Shown here: one piece after another, positions 1 through 6,361 of the stretch
How the letters are laid out: every line of letters begins with the position of its first letter
How positions within the stretch are numbered: the stretch's first letter is position 1
Assembly (NCBI RefSeq): GCF_946222985.1
Contig: NZ_CAMIFY010000079.1
Span: 1-8,426, forward strand
Origin: an uncultured Corynebacterium sp.
GTDB taxonomy: Bacteria; Actinomycetota; Actinomycetes; Mycobacteriales; Mycobacteriaceae
Direction of reading: 5' to 3'
DNA: 8,426 bases
Program-made: the position numbers and the translations under genes
The notes under the pieces: generated by a model
The model's input: the letters and a program-made list of their open reading frames with translations, nothing else
Database searches by the model: none
What the model was told of the DNA's origin: nothing

Positions 1-47
1 GACCTCCCCGCCCCTCCCCGCAATCCCCCGCTTCTTCCCGCAGTCCC

Positions 48-53
48 TACAAT
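48..53 (+). promoter_or_regulatory. -10 element of the rhodanese gene (leaderless promoter)
   Basis: TACAAT matches the actinobacterial -10 consensus and is followed by 7 nt before the ATG at 61, so transcription would begin at or within a base of the start codon. No ribosome binding site precedes the ATG, which fits a leaderless mRNA. There is no recognisable -35; that position is C-rich and part of a 10-bp-phased CCCCG series (6-10, 16-20, 26-30, partly 37-40). Confidence 0.55.
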
Positions 54-60
54 CGGCGCC

Positions 61-357
61 ATGGAATTCATCCCGGTCAACGAACTTCCCGACGACGCCC
101 AGCTCATCGACGTCCGTTCCCAGATGGAGTGGGAGGACGGCCACGCCCCCGGTGCGGTGCACATCCCGATGGAGGAGATCCCGGCGCGCTACGGCGAGCT
201 CGATCTGGACAGCGACATCTACTTGATCTGCAAGTCGGGCGGCCGCTCGGCGCAGGTCTGCCAGTGGTTGGAGCGCAACGGCATCGACGCCGTCAACGTC
301 TCCGGCGGCATGATCGATTGGGAGCATGCGGGCAAGCCGATCGAGAAGGGCGCCTGA
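61..357 (+). CDS. Single-domain rhodanese-like protein (putative sulfurtransferase)
   Basis: This 98-residue cytoplasmic protein is one rhodanese domain of the GlpE/PspE size class. Family members move a sulfane sulfur atom from a donor such as thiosulfate to a thiophilic acceptor through a persulfide on the active-site cysteine. The sequence shows the N-terminal LIDVR motif (residues 15-19), the GHAPGAVHIP segment (27-36) and the active-site loop CKSGGRS (57-63), with Cys57 as the persulfide site and Arg62 closing the CxxxxR loop. There is no signal peptide and no second domain. The start is set by the TACAAT box 7 nt upstream. A hairpin terminator at 432-460 separates it from the next operon, so it is probably monocistronic. 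The physiological sulfur donor and acceptor cannot be read from sequence; some small rhodaneses are sulfide or cyanide detoxifiers or tRNA-thiolation partners. Confidence 0.9.
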   Translation: MEFIPVNELPDDAQLIDVRSQMEWEDGHAPGAVHIPMEEIPARYGELDLDSDIYLICKSGGRSAQVCQWLERNGIDAVNVSGGMIDWEHAGKPIEKGA

Positions 358-431
358 GCCGCTTCCGCCCGACACCCTCGAGCGTCGACGCGCGCCCTCT
401 CCCCTGCGCACGTCGCCACGCACCGCTTTCC

Positions 432-460
432 ACGCCCCGCTGACCATTTCAGTGGGGCGT
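432..460 (+). terminator. Hairpin terminator after the rhodanese gene
   Basis: A 12-bp stem (432-443 with 449-460, one G-T wobble) closes a 5-nt loop, CCATT. It lies 74 nt after the rhodanese stop and is followed by a weak AT-rich stretch (TTCCCAATTATT). It ends just before the promoter of the next operon. Confidence 0.7.
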
Positions 461-469
461 TCCCAATTA

Positions 470-497
470 TTGGTCCATGGCCGATCATGCTTATGAT
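470..497 (+). promoter_or_regulatory. Promoter of the MarR-synthetase operon
   Basis: TTGGTC (470-475) and TATGAT (492-497) make a -35/-10 pair with a 16-bp spacer. The -10 ends 6 nt before the ATG at 504, so the transcript is predicted to begin at that ATG and to be leaderless. This decides the MarR start: the alternative ATG at 477 lies inside the promoter spacer and would not be transcribed from it. Confidence 0.6.
484..497. promoter_or_regulatory. Inverted repeat over the -10 box, possible MarR operator
   Basis: ATCAT (484-488) and ATGAT (493-497) form a dyad with a 4-bp GCTT spacer; the right half lies within the -10 hexamer. MarR proteins commonly bind short dyads over their own promoter, so this is a plausible autoregulatory site. 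In addition, GGTCCATG occurs as a direct repeat at 472-479 and 499-506. Binding by the MarR protein is inference only. Confidence 0.35.
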
Positions 498-503
498 GGG
501 TCC

Positions 504-1058
504 ATGTCAACGAAAAAGACCGTCCCCGCCGTACCGGTGGCCGTGACGGGTTCGGCGACCTGGATCATCCAGCGACTCGAGGCCGAACTCGGGGCCGCCG
601 TCGACGAGGTCCTCGAAGAACCCGCCGGCGACGTCGCCCTGACCCTGCGCGGTTACTGGCTGCTGGAGTCCATCGGCGACGCCCCCGAGCATTCGCAGCG
701 CGAGCTGTGCGACCTGCTGGGCGTCGACCGGTCGGATATGGTCCGCCTCGTCGACGTCCTCGAGGACGCCGGCCTGGTGGAGCGTCTGCGCGACACCCGC
801 GATCGCCGACGTCAGCTCATCGGTCCGACGCCGGCGGGCGTGGAGTTGCGGGAGTCGATTCGCGCGTCCATCGCCGCGGCCGAGGCCCGTGTGTTCGCCA
901 GGGTGCCCGCGGAGTCCCGCGAGGCCTTGACGACGTTGCTTGACGACGTCTCCGCCGCCCCGCCTTCCGAACCCGCCGACGACGATTCCGACGACCACTC
1001 GCGCAAGAAGTCGAAGAAGAAGCGCAAGTCCAAGAAGAAGGGGGGAAAGCGGCAGTGA
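504..1058 (+). CDS. MarR-family transcriptional regulator with lysine-rich C-terminal tail
   Basis: This 184-residue protein has a winged-helix DNA-binding core. MarR proteins are dimeric repressors or activators often released by small ligands. Visible parts: an N-terminal dimerisation helix (about 18-40), helix-turn-helix at about 64-92 (SQRELCDLLGVDRSDMVRLV, then EDAGLVER), and a wing with the characteristic DTRDRRRQL run (97-105), followed by a C-terminal dimerisation helix (about 112-150). The tail is unusual: an acidic stretch (156-165) leads into about 18 residues (167-184) holding 10 Lys and 3 Arg. I chose the ATG at 504 over the in-frame ATG at 477 because a -10 box ends 6 nt before it. 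The stop overlaps the synthetase start (GTGA, 1055-1058), so the two are one operon and translationally coupled. It probably regulates the synthetase and itself. The ligand is unknown. Confidence 0.85.
   Translation: MSTKKTVPAVPVAVTGSATWIIQRLEAELGAAVDEVLEEPAGDVALTLRGYWLLESIGDAPEHSQRELCDLLGVDRSDMVRLVDVLEDAGLVERLRDTRDRRRQLIGPTPAGVELRESIRASIAAAEARVFARVPAESREALTTLLDDVSAAPPSEPADDDSDDHSRKKSKKKRKSKKKGGKRQ
1040..1058 (+). promoter_or_regulatory. Ribosome binding site and GTGA stop/start overlap of the synthetase gene
   Basis: The purine-rich GGGGGGAAAG (1040-1049) lies inside the last MarR codons (Gly-Gly-Lys) and sits 5 nt before the GTG at 1055. The MarR TGA (1056-1058) overlaps the GTG start, the standard geometry for termination-reinitiation. 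Any ribosome slowing on the preceding lysine codons would therefore act directly on synthetase translation. Confidence 0.7.
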
Positions 1059-4000
1059 GCGATCCCAACGCCATCCCGCCCCAGTACCTGCGGGCGAACC
1101 TGGCCGCCGACGAGCGCACGCTCGTCGACGTCCTGCGCGCCACCGCGGCCGAGCACCCGGAGGCCGCGGCCCTCGACGACGGCGACGTCGTCCTGACTTA
1201 CTCCGACCTGTGGGCCGAGGTCGACGAGACCGCCCGCTGGCTCGGCACCCGCGGCATCGGCGCCGGCGACCGCGTCGGCGTGCGCATGCCCTCGGGCAAC
1301 CGCGAGCTCTACGTGGCCATCCTGTCGATCCTCGCCGCCGGCGCGGCCTACGTGCCCGTCGACGCGGACGATCCGGACGAACGCGCCGAGATGGTCTTCG
1401 GCGAAGCCGGCGTCGCCGGTTGGTTCGGCGCCGACGGCCTGCACATGACGCCCGGCCACGTCGCCGCCGAGCCCGCCCGCGAGCCGACGCCCGACGATGA
1501 CGCGTGGATCATCTTCACCTCCGGTTCCACCGGCAAGCCCAAGGGCGTCGCGGTGACCCACCGCAACGCCGCGGCCTTCGTCGACGCCGAGTCGCGCTTG
1601 TTTCTGGCCAACCACCCCGACGGGCCGCTGGGCCCGGAGGACCGCGTCCTCGCCGGCCTGTCCGTGGCCTTCGACGCCTCGTGCGAGGAAATGTGGATCG
1701 CCTGGGCGCACGGGGCCTGCCTCGTGCCCGCCCCGCGTTCGCTGGTGCGCTCCGGCATGGACCTCGGCCCCTGGTTGATCTCGCGTTCCATCACCGCCGT
1801 GTCCACGGTGCCGACCCTGGCCGGCCTGTGGCCCGCCGAGGCCCTGGATTCGGTGCGCCTGCTCATCGTCGGCGGCGAAGCCTGCCCGGCCGAGCTCGTC
1901 GAACGCTTGTCGACGCCCGAACGCGAAGTGTGGAACACCTACGGCCCGACCGAGGCCACCGTCGTCGCCTGCGCCGCCGAGCTCCAGCCCGGTGAGCCGG
2001 TGACCATCGGTCTGCCGCTCGACGGCTGGGACCTCATCGTCGTCGACGGCGAAGAAAAGCCCGTCGGCGTCGGCGAGGTCGGCGAACTCGTCATCGGCGG
2101 CGTCGGCCTGGCCCGCTACCTCGACCCCGCCAAGGACGCCGAGAAATACGCGCCCATGCCCACCGTGGGCTGGGACCGCGCCTACCGCACCGGCGACCAC
2201 GTGCGCCTGGAGCCGGAGGGCCTGCACTTCGTCGGCCGCGTCGACGACCAGGTCAAGATCGGCGGCCGCCGCATCGAACTCGGCGAGGTCGAGGCGCACC
2301 TGGCCGCCCTGCCCGGCGTGACCCAGGCCAGCGTCCAGGTCCGTCAGACCGCCGGTGGCCAGGACATCCTGGTCGGCTACGTCGGCGCCGGCGGCGACGT
2401 CGCCAACGTCGACGCCGAGGATTCCCTGGCCCGTCTGCGCGCGGAGATGCCCGCCGCGATGGTCCCGCGCCTGCACGTCATGGACGAGCTGCCGGTGCGC
2501 ACCTCCGGCAAGGTCGACAAGGCCGGCCTGCCTTGGCCGCTGCCGATCGACCCGGCCGCCGCCGGCTCCGGCGACGATTCGGATGCCGAGGGCCTCGATC
2601 CCGTCGAGTCGTGGCTGTCGGGCATCTGGGCCGAGGTCCTCGCCGTGCCCGCGCCCGGCGCGGCCGCCGACTTCTTCGCCCTGGGCGGCACGTCTTTGGC
2701 CGCGGCCACGGTCGTCGCCCGCATGCGCGAACGCGCACCGCACGTCGCCGTCCGCGACCTCTACGATCACCCGCGCCTGGGACGCCTCGCCGAGGAGCTG
2801 ACCTCCCGCGGTCTCGTGCTCGACGACGCTTCGGATGCGGGCGCCGACGACGCCGAACCCCGGCGCGTCGTCAAGCCCGTGCCCCGTTCGACCAGGCACG
2901 CCCAGGCACTGTCGATGGTGCCGCTGCAGACCATCCGCGCAGCGAAGTGGATGACGTGGCTGGCCGTGCTCAACGCCATCGCCCACGGCCTCGGATCGCA
3001 GTTCGCGCTGCCGGTGCCGTGGTGGCTGGCCGTCGTGCTCGCGCTGCTGTTCATCACCCCGCTGGGCACCATGCCCCTCACGGCGCTGGCCACCCGCGCG
3101 CTCATGCGCGGCGTCACGCCCGGCGACCACCCGCGCGGCGGGCGCGTCCACATGAAGCTGTGGGCCGCCGAACGCCTCGCCGACGCCTCCGGCGCCCGCG
3201 GAGTCGGCGGTGCGCCGTGGATGCTCTGGTACGCCCGCGCCCTCGGCGCGAAGGTGGGCAAGGGCGTGTCCCTGCACACCCTGCCGCCGGTGACCGGCTT
3301 CGTCGAACTCGGCGACTACTGCTCGATCGAACCGGAGACCGACATCTCCGGGTACTGGATCGACGGCGACGTCGTCCACATCGGCGAAATCCGCGTCGGC
3401 GACGAAGCGCGCATCGGCGCCCGCTGCACCCTCATGCCCGGCACCGTCATCGGCGACGCCGCGCACGTGGAGGCCGGGTCCTGCGTCACCGGCGTGAAGA
3501 AGGTCAAGTCCGGCGCCCGCTGGTCCGGCTCGCCGGCCCGCAAGGTCGGCCGCCCCAAGCGCCGCTTCCCCACCGAGGCGCCGCCGCGCCGGTCCTACTG
3601 GTTGCCGGTCTACGGCGTCAGCGCGCTGGTGCTGGCCATGGTGCCCGTCGCGGCGCTGGCCACCGCCGCCGCCGTCATCGGCGCCGGGGCCTCCGGCGCG
3701 ACGACGTGGCTCGGCGCCATCGGCCTCGCCCTGGCTTGGACCGCACCCGCGGCCCTGGCCGCCGTGGCCGTCTACGCGCTGCTCACGCTCGTCCTCGTGC
3801 GACTGTTGTCCATCGGCCTCGACGCCGGCGTGCACCCCGTGCGCTCGCGGGTCGGTTGGCAGGCGTGGGCGACCGAGCGTCTCATGGACGCCGCCCGCTC
3901 CGACCTGTTCCCGCTCTACGCCTCGTTGCTCACCCCGTGGTGGATGCGAGCCTTGGGCGCCCGCGTCGGCCGTGACGCGGAGATCTCCACCGCCGTGGTG

Positions 4001-5077
4001 CTGCCGAAGTTCACCGACATCCGCGAGGGCTCCTTCCTCGCCGACGACACCATGGTCGGCGGCTACGAGCTCGGCGGCGGCTGGATGATGCTGGCCGACA
4101 GCCGCATCGGCAAGCGGTCCTTCCTGGGCAACTCCGGCATCGCAGGCCCGGGCCGAAAGCTGAGCAAGGATTCGCTCGTCGCCGTGCTGTCGTCGACGCC
4201 GAAGAAGGCCAAGGCCGGGTCGAACTGGTGGGGCTCCCCGCCGGAGCGTCTGCGCCGCGTCGCCGTCGAGGTCGACGGCGGCGAGGCCCTGACCTACAGC
4301 CCGGGCGCCAAGGTCAAGGCCGCCCGTGGCGCGGTGGAGACCCTGCGCCTGCTCGCCCCGATCACGTCGCTGGCCCTGGCCGTGCTCGTGCTCGTGGCCA
4401 TGCAGACCACGGCCGTGGGCGTCGTGTCGCTCATCGACGGCACGGTGGGCATCGACTCCGGTGCAGTCGGCTCCGGCTCCGCCACCGGCGAGGCGCTCCT
4501 CGCGGTGCTCCTCGGCCTGGCCGCCGCGTGGTTCGTCGGCTCCCCCGTCCTGCTCATCGCCGGCATGTTGGCGATGCTGATCACCGTGGCCATGAAGTGG
4601 ATCTGCGTCGGCAAGCACGAGAAGGGCGAGCACGCCCTGTGGAGCCGGTACGTCTGGCTCGACGAGCTGCAGGACACCTTCGTCGAGACCGTCGCCGCCC
4701 CCTGGTACCTCGTGCCCGGCACCGGCACCGGCGGGCTCAACCGCGCGATGCGCTGGCTCGGCGCCGACGTCGCCCACGGCGTGTGGCTCGAGTCCTACTG
4801 GCTGCCGGAGACGGACTTGATCCGCATCGGCGAGGGCGCCACCGTCGGCCGCGGCTGCGTCGTGCAGACGCACCTGTTCCAGGACCGCGTCATGAGCCTC
4901 GACTCCGTCGAACTCGCCCCCGGCGCCACCCTCGGCCCGCACTCGGTGACGCTGCCGGCCTCGCGCCTGGGCGAGTCGACGACGATCGGCCCGGCGTCGC
5001 TGGTCATGCGCGGCGACGTCGTCCCCGCCGGCACCCGCTGGCAGGGCAACCCCATCGAGCCGATGAAGGAAAAGTAG
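1055..5077 (+). CDS. Pls/PosA-family non-ribosomal peptide synthetase (poly-basic-amino-acid synthetase)
   Basis: This 1340-residue membrane enzyme probably activates one basic amino acid and joins copies of it into a short isopeptide polymer. Adenylation domain, about 1-500: FTSGSTGKPKG (154-164), NTYGPTE (294-300), YRTGD (377-381), the VGRVDDQVKIGGRRIE core (393-408) and the catalytic lysine of TSGK (Lys486). Carrier domain, about 515-590: LGGTS with phosphopantetheine Ser547. Then hydrophobic segments alternate with three soluble C domains: membrane about 635-675; C1 about 700-832 with hexapeptide-like repeats ending WSGSP (823-827); membrane about 850-915; C2 about 930-1069 ending WWGSP (1058-1062); membrane about 1099-1187; C3 about 1195-1340 ending WQGNP. 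This order, the lack of a thioesterase and the length match epsilon-poly-L-lysine synthetase Pls (about 1320 residues) and PosA. The GTG start is supported by the ribosome binding site and the overlap with marR. The polymer's monomer is inferred to be Lys, Orn or Dab and is not proven. Confidence 0.9.
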   Translation: MSDPNAIPPQYLRANLAADERTLVDVLRATAAEHPEAAALDDGDVVLTYSDLWAEVDETARWLGTRGIGAGDRVGVRMPSGNRELYVAILSILAAGAAYVPVDADDPDERAEMVFGEAGVAGWFGADGLHMTPGHVAAEPAREPTPDDDAWIIFTSGSTGKPKGVAVTHRNAAAFVDAESRLFLANHPDGPLGPEDRVLAGLSVAFDASCEEMWIAWAHGACLVPAPRSLVRSGMDLGPWLISRSITAVSTVPTLAGLWPAEALDSVRLLIVGGEACPAELVERLSTPEREVWNTYGPTEATVVACAAELQPGEPVTIGLPLDGWDLIVVDGEEKPVGVGEVGELVIGGVGLARYLDPAKDAEKYAPMPTVGWDRAYRTGDHVRLEPEGLHFVGRVDDQVKIGGRRIELGEVEAHLAALPGVTQASVQVRQTAGGQDILVGYVGAGGDVANVDAEDSLARLRAEMPAAMVPRLHVMDELPVRTSGKVDKAGLPWPLPIDPAAAGSGDDSDAEGLDPVESWLSGIWAEVLAVPAPGAAADFFALGGTSLAAATVVARMRERAPHVAVRDLYDHPRLGRLAEELTSRGLVLDDASDAGADDAEPRRVVKPVPRSTRHAQALSMVPLQTIRAAKWMTWLAVLNAIAHGLGSQFALPVPWWLAVVLALLFITPLGTMPLTALATRALMRGVTPGDHPRGGRVHMKLWAAERLADASGARGVGGAPWMLWYARALGAKVGKGVSLHTLPPVTGFVELGDYCSIEPETDISGYWIDGDVVHIGEIRVGDEARIGARCTLMPGTVIGDAAHVEAGSCVTGVKKVKSGARWSGSPARKVGRPKRRFPTEAPPRRSYWLPVYGVSALVLAMVPVAALATAAAVIGAGASGATTWLGAIGLALAWTAPAALAAVAVYALLTLVLVRLLSIGLDAGVHPVRSRVGWQAWATERLMDAARSDLFPLYASLLTPWWMRALGARVGRDAEISTAVVLPKFTDIREGSFLADDTMVGGYELGGGWMMLADSRIGKRSFLGNSGIAGPGRKLSKDSLVAVLSSTPKKAKAGSNWWGSPPERLRRVAVEVDGGEALTYSPGAKVKAARGAVETLRLLAPITSLALAVLVLVAMQTTAVGVVSLIDGTVGIDSGAVGSGSATGEALLAVLLGLAAAWFVGSPVLLIAGMLAMLITVAMKWICVGKHEKGEHALWSRYVWLDELQDTFVETVAAPWYLVPGTGTGGLNRAMRWLGADVAHGVWLESYWLPETDLIRIGEGATVGRGCVVQTHLFQDRVMSLDSVELAPGATLGPHSVTLPASRLGESTTIGPASLVMRGDVVPAGTRWQGNPIEPMKEK

Positions 5078-5095
5078 GCACTCCCCCAACCACGC

Positions 5096-5131
5096 AACCG
5101 GCCCCGCACCTCGAAAGGTGCGGGGCCGGTT
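5096..5131. terminator. Bidirectional terminator between the synthetase and ppk2 genes
   Basis: A perfect 16-bp GC-rich stem (5096-5111 with 5116-5131) closes a CGAA tetraloop. It lies 18 nt past the synthetase stop on the + strand and 36 nt past the ppk2 stop on the - strand, so it can serve both convergent genes. The following U-run is poor on both strands, as is common in high-GC actinobacteria. Confidence 0.85.
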
Positions 5132-5167
5132 CGTCGTCAAGCACGAACGCGTCGGGGACGCCGGGGA

Positions 5168-6067
5168 CTAATCCCCGATCTGATCGCGCCCGCGCAGCAC
5201 GATCTTCGGATCCGGCTCACCGATGAGCTCGTGGTCCTTGTTCGTGTACTCGAACTTCGACAACACGTAGCGGATCGCGTTGATGCGCGCGCGCTTCTTG
5301 TCGTTGGACTTGATGGTGATCCACGGCGACTCGTCGGTGTCGGTGTAGCGGAACTGCTCCTCCTTGGCGCGGGTGTAATCGTCCCAGCGATCCAGGGAGG
5401 CGAGGTCCATCGGCGACAGCTTCCACTGACGCACCGGGTCGACCTGGCGGATGGCGAAGCGCGTGCGCTGCTCCTTCTGCGTCACCGAGAACCACAGCTT
5501 CGTCACCGAAATGCCCGAACCCAGCAGCATGTTCTCCAGCATCGGCACCTCGCGCAGGAACTCCGCGTGCTGCGACTCGGTGCAGAAACCCATCACGCGC
5601 TCGACGCCCGAGCGGTTGTACCAGGAGCGGTCGAAGAACACGATCTCGCCGGCCGACGGGAAATGCTGGATGTAGCGCTGGAAGTACCACGACGTCGACT
5701 CGCGCGGCGACGGCTTCTCCAACGCGACGGTGCGGGCGCCACGGGGATTGAGGTGCTCGTTGAAGCGCTTGATGGTGCCGCCCTTGCCGGCGGCGTCGCG
5801 GCCCTCGAAGAGGATGATGTGCTTCTGGCCCGTTTCCTTGGTCCAGTTCTGCCACTTGAGCAGCTCGATCTGCAGGGCGCGCTTGGTCTTCTCGTACTCC
5901 TTGCGCGTCATGCGCTCTTCGTACGGGTAGTTTTCGCGCCACGTCTCGACCGGATCACCCGACGGAGTGACGAGCACCGGATCGTCCTCGTCCGAGTCGT
6001 CCACGACGTACCCCTCGGTCGCCGCGAGATCGACGATGTGGAAGTCCTCTTCGTTCGTGTCAGCCAT
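5168..6067 (-). CDS. ppk2: Polyphosphate kinase 2 (PPK2), single-domain type
   Basis: This 299-residue cytoplasmic P-loop kinase transfers phosphate between polyphosphate and nucleotides. Family members either regenerate GTP/ATP from polyphosphate or, as reported for a C. glutamicum homologue, make polyphosphate. The sequence shows Walker A GRDAAGKGGT (89-98), the following IKRFNEHLNPRGARTVAL segment, Walker B with FFDRSWYNR (144-152, Asp146 and Arg147), and a lid region around 200-221 (RTRFAIRQVDPVRQWKLSP). It is one PPK2 domain, full length, with an acidic N-terminal extension (about 1-45). The ATG at 6067 has GGAGG only 1 nt upstream, too close for a normal Shine-Dalgarno, but TAGGCT ends 6 nt upstream, so a leaderless start is more likely. 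It converges on the synthetase gene and shares its terminator. Direction of the reaction and nucleotide preference cannot be fixed from sequence alone. Confidence 0.95.
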   Translation of the reverse strand: MADTNEEDFHIVDLAATEGYVVDDSDEDDPVLVTPSGDPVETWRENYPYEERMTRKEYEKTKRALQIELLKWQNWTKETGQKHIILFEGRDAAGKGGTIKRFNEHLNPRGARTVALEKPSPRESTSWYFQRYIQHFPSAGEIVFFDRSWYNRSGVERVMGFCTESQHAEFLREVPMLENMLLGSGISVTKLWFSVTQKEQRTRFAIRQVDPVRQWKLSPMDLASLDRWDDYTRAKEEQFRYTDTDESPWITIKSNDKKRARINAIRYVLSKFEYTNKDHELIGEPDPKIVLRGRDQIGD

Positions 6068-6073
6068 GCCTCC

Positions 6074-6079
6074 AGCCTA
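6074..6079 (-). promoter_or_regulatory. Candidate -10 element of ppk2
   Basis: On the - strand this reads TAGGCT, fitting the TAnnnT core of actinobacterial -10 boxes, and it lies 6 nt before the ppk2 ATG. No clear -35 is seen. The spacing is like that of the other predicted leaderless promoters in the window. Confidence 0.4.
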
Positions 6080-6166
6080 CCCGCGCAGCGCCCCCGATTC
6101 GGGGCGAGCGGGCGTGGCGAAGACCACCATCGCGCCCGCAGGTGCCCCCGGAGGGTGCCCGGAAAC

Positions 6167-6207
6167 GGGGATTTTCGCTTGACGACGGACACGCGGCCCC
6201 GGGCGGA
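6167..6207 (+). repeat. Left copy of a 41-bp direct repeat flanking the accessory module
   Basis: This copy matches 8098-8138 in the same orientation at about 37 of 41 positions. The conserved core is TTTTCGCTTGACGACGG followed by CACGCGGCC. The two copies bracket the AbiEi/DUF559 gene and the 238-bp repeat array, about 1.9 kb apart. It could be a dispersed genomic repeat or a trace of an insertion or recombination event. Confidence 0.75.
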
Positions 6208-6349
6208 GTGTCCTTCTGCAGCGCGAAGGCGGGGTGGCGTGGGGCCGGCGTGGTGGAGCCGAGGGGGTGGTGATGCTGCACGGGCGTGGAAGCGGGGCCG
6301 TCGTAAAGCAACGCCCTTCGGTGACCGTGCGCACGCCCCGAAGCCATGC

Positions 6350-6355
6350 CACCAT
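6350..6355 (+). promoter_or_regulatory. Weak -10 candidate for the AbiEi/DUF559 gene
   Basis: CACCAT keeps only the second-position A and final T of the -10 consensus. It is listed because it lies exactly 6 nt before the ATG at 6362 and no Shine-Dalgarno sequence is present there. Confidence 0.2.
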
Positions 6356-6361
6356 GCGCCC

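Larger units (their letters stand above)
6068..6361. other. Divergent intergenic region between ppk2 and the AbiEi/DUF559 gene
   Basis: This 294-bp stretch carries no gene I can support. It contains the candidate ppk2 -10 box (6074-6079), a short GC inverted repeat (6089-6094 with 6101-6106), the left copy of a 41-bp direct repeat (6167-6207), and a weak -10-like CACCAT (6350-6355) placed 6 nt before the next gene. Confidence 0.6.

Noticed and set aside
477..503. ATG at 477 as the MarR start
   Set aside because: It lies between the -35 and -10 boxes and would not be in the predicted transcript; it lacks a ribosome binding site.
812..5140. A 1442-codon open frame on the - strand opposite the synthetase gene
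   Set aside because: It is antisense to a gene with clear domain motifs, its translation is low-complexity and rich in Gly, Ala, Arg and Asp, and its length is explained by high GC with few stop codons.
6179..6184. TTGACG as a -35 box inside the 41-bp direct repeat
   Set aside because: No -10-like sequence follows at 16-18 bp in either copy.
5231..6361. Upstream extension of the DUF559 frame (open from 5231)
   Set aside because: This part is antisense to ppk2 and has no family similarity; the protein's recognisable sequence begins after the ATG at 6362.
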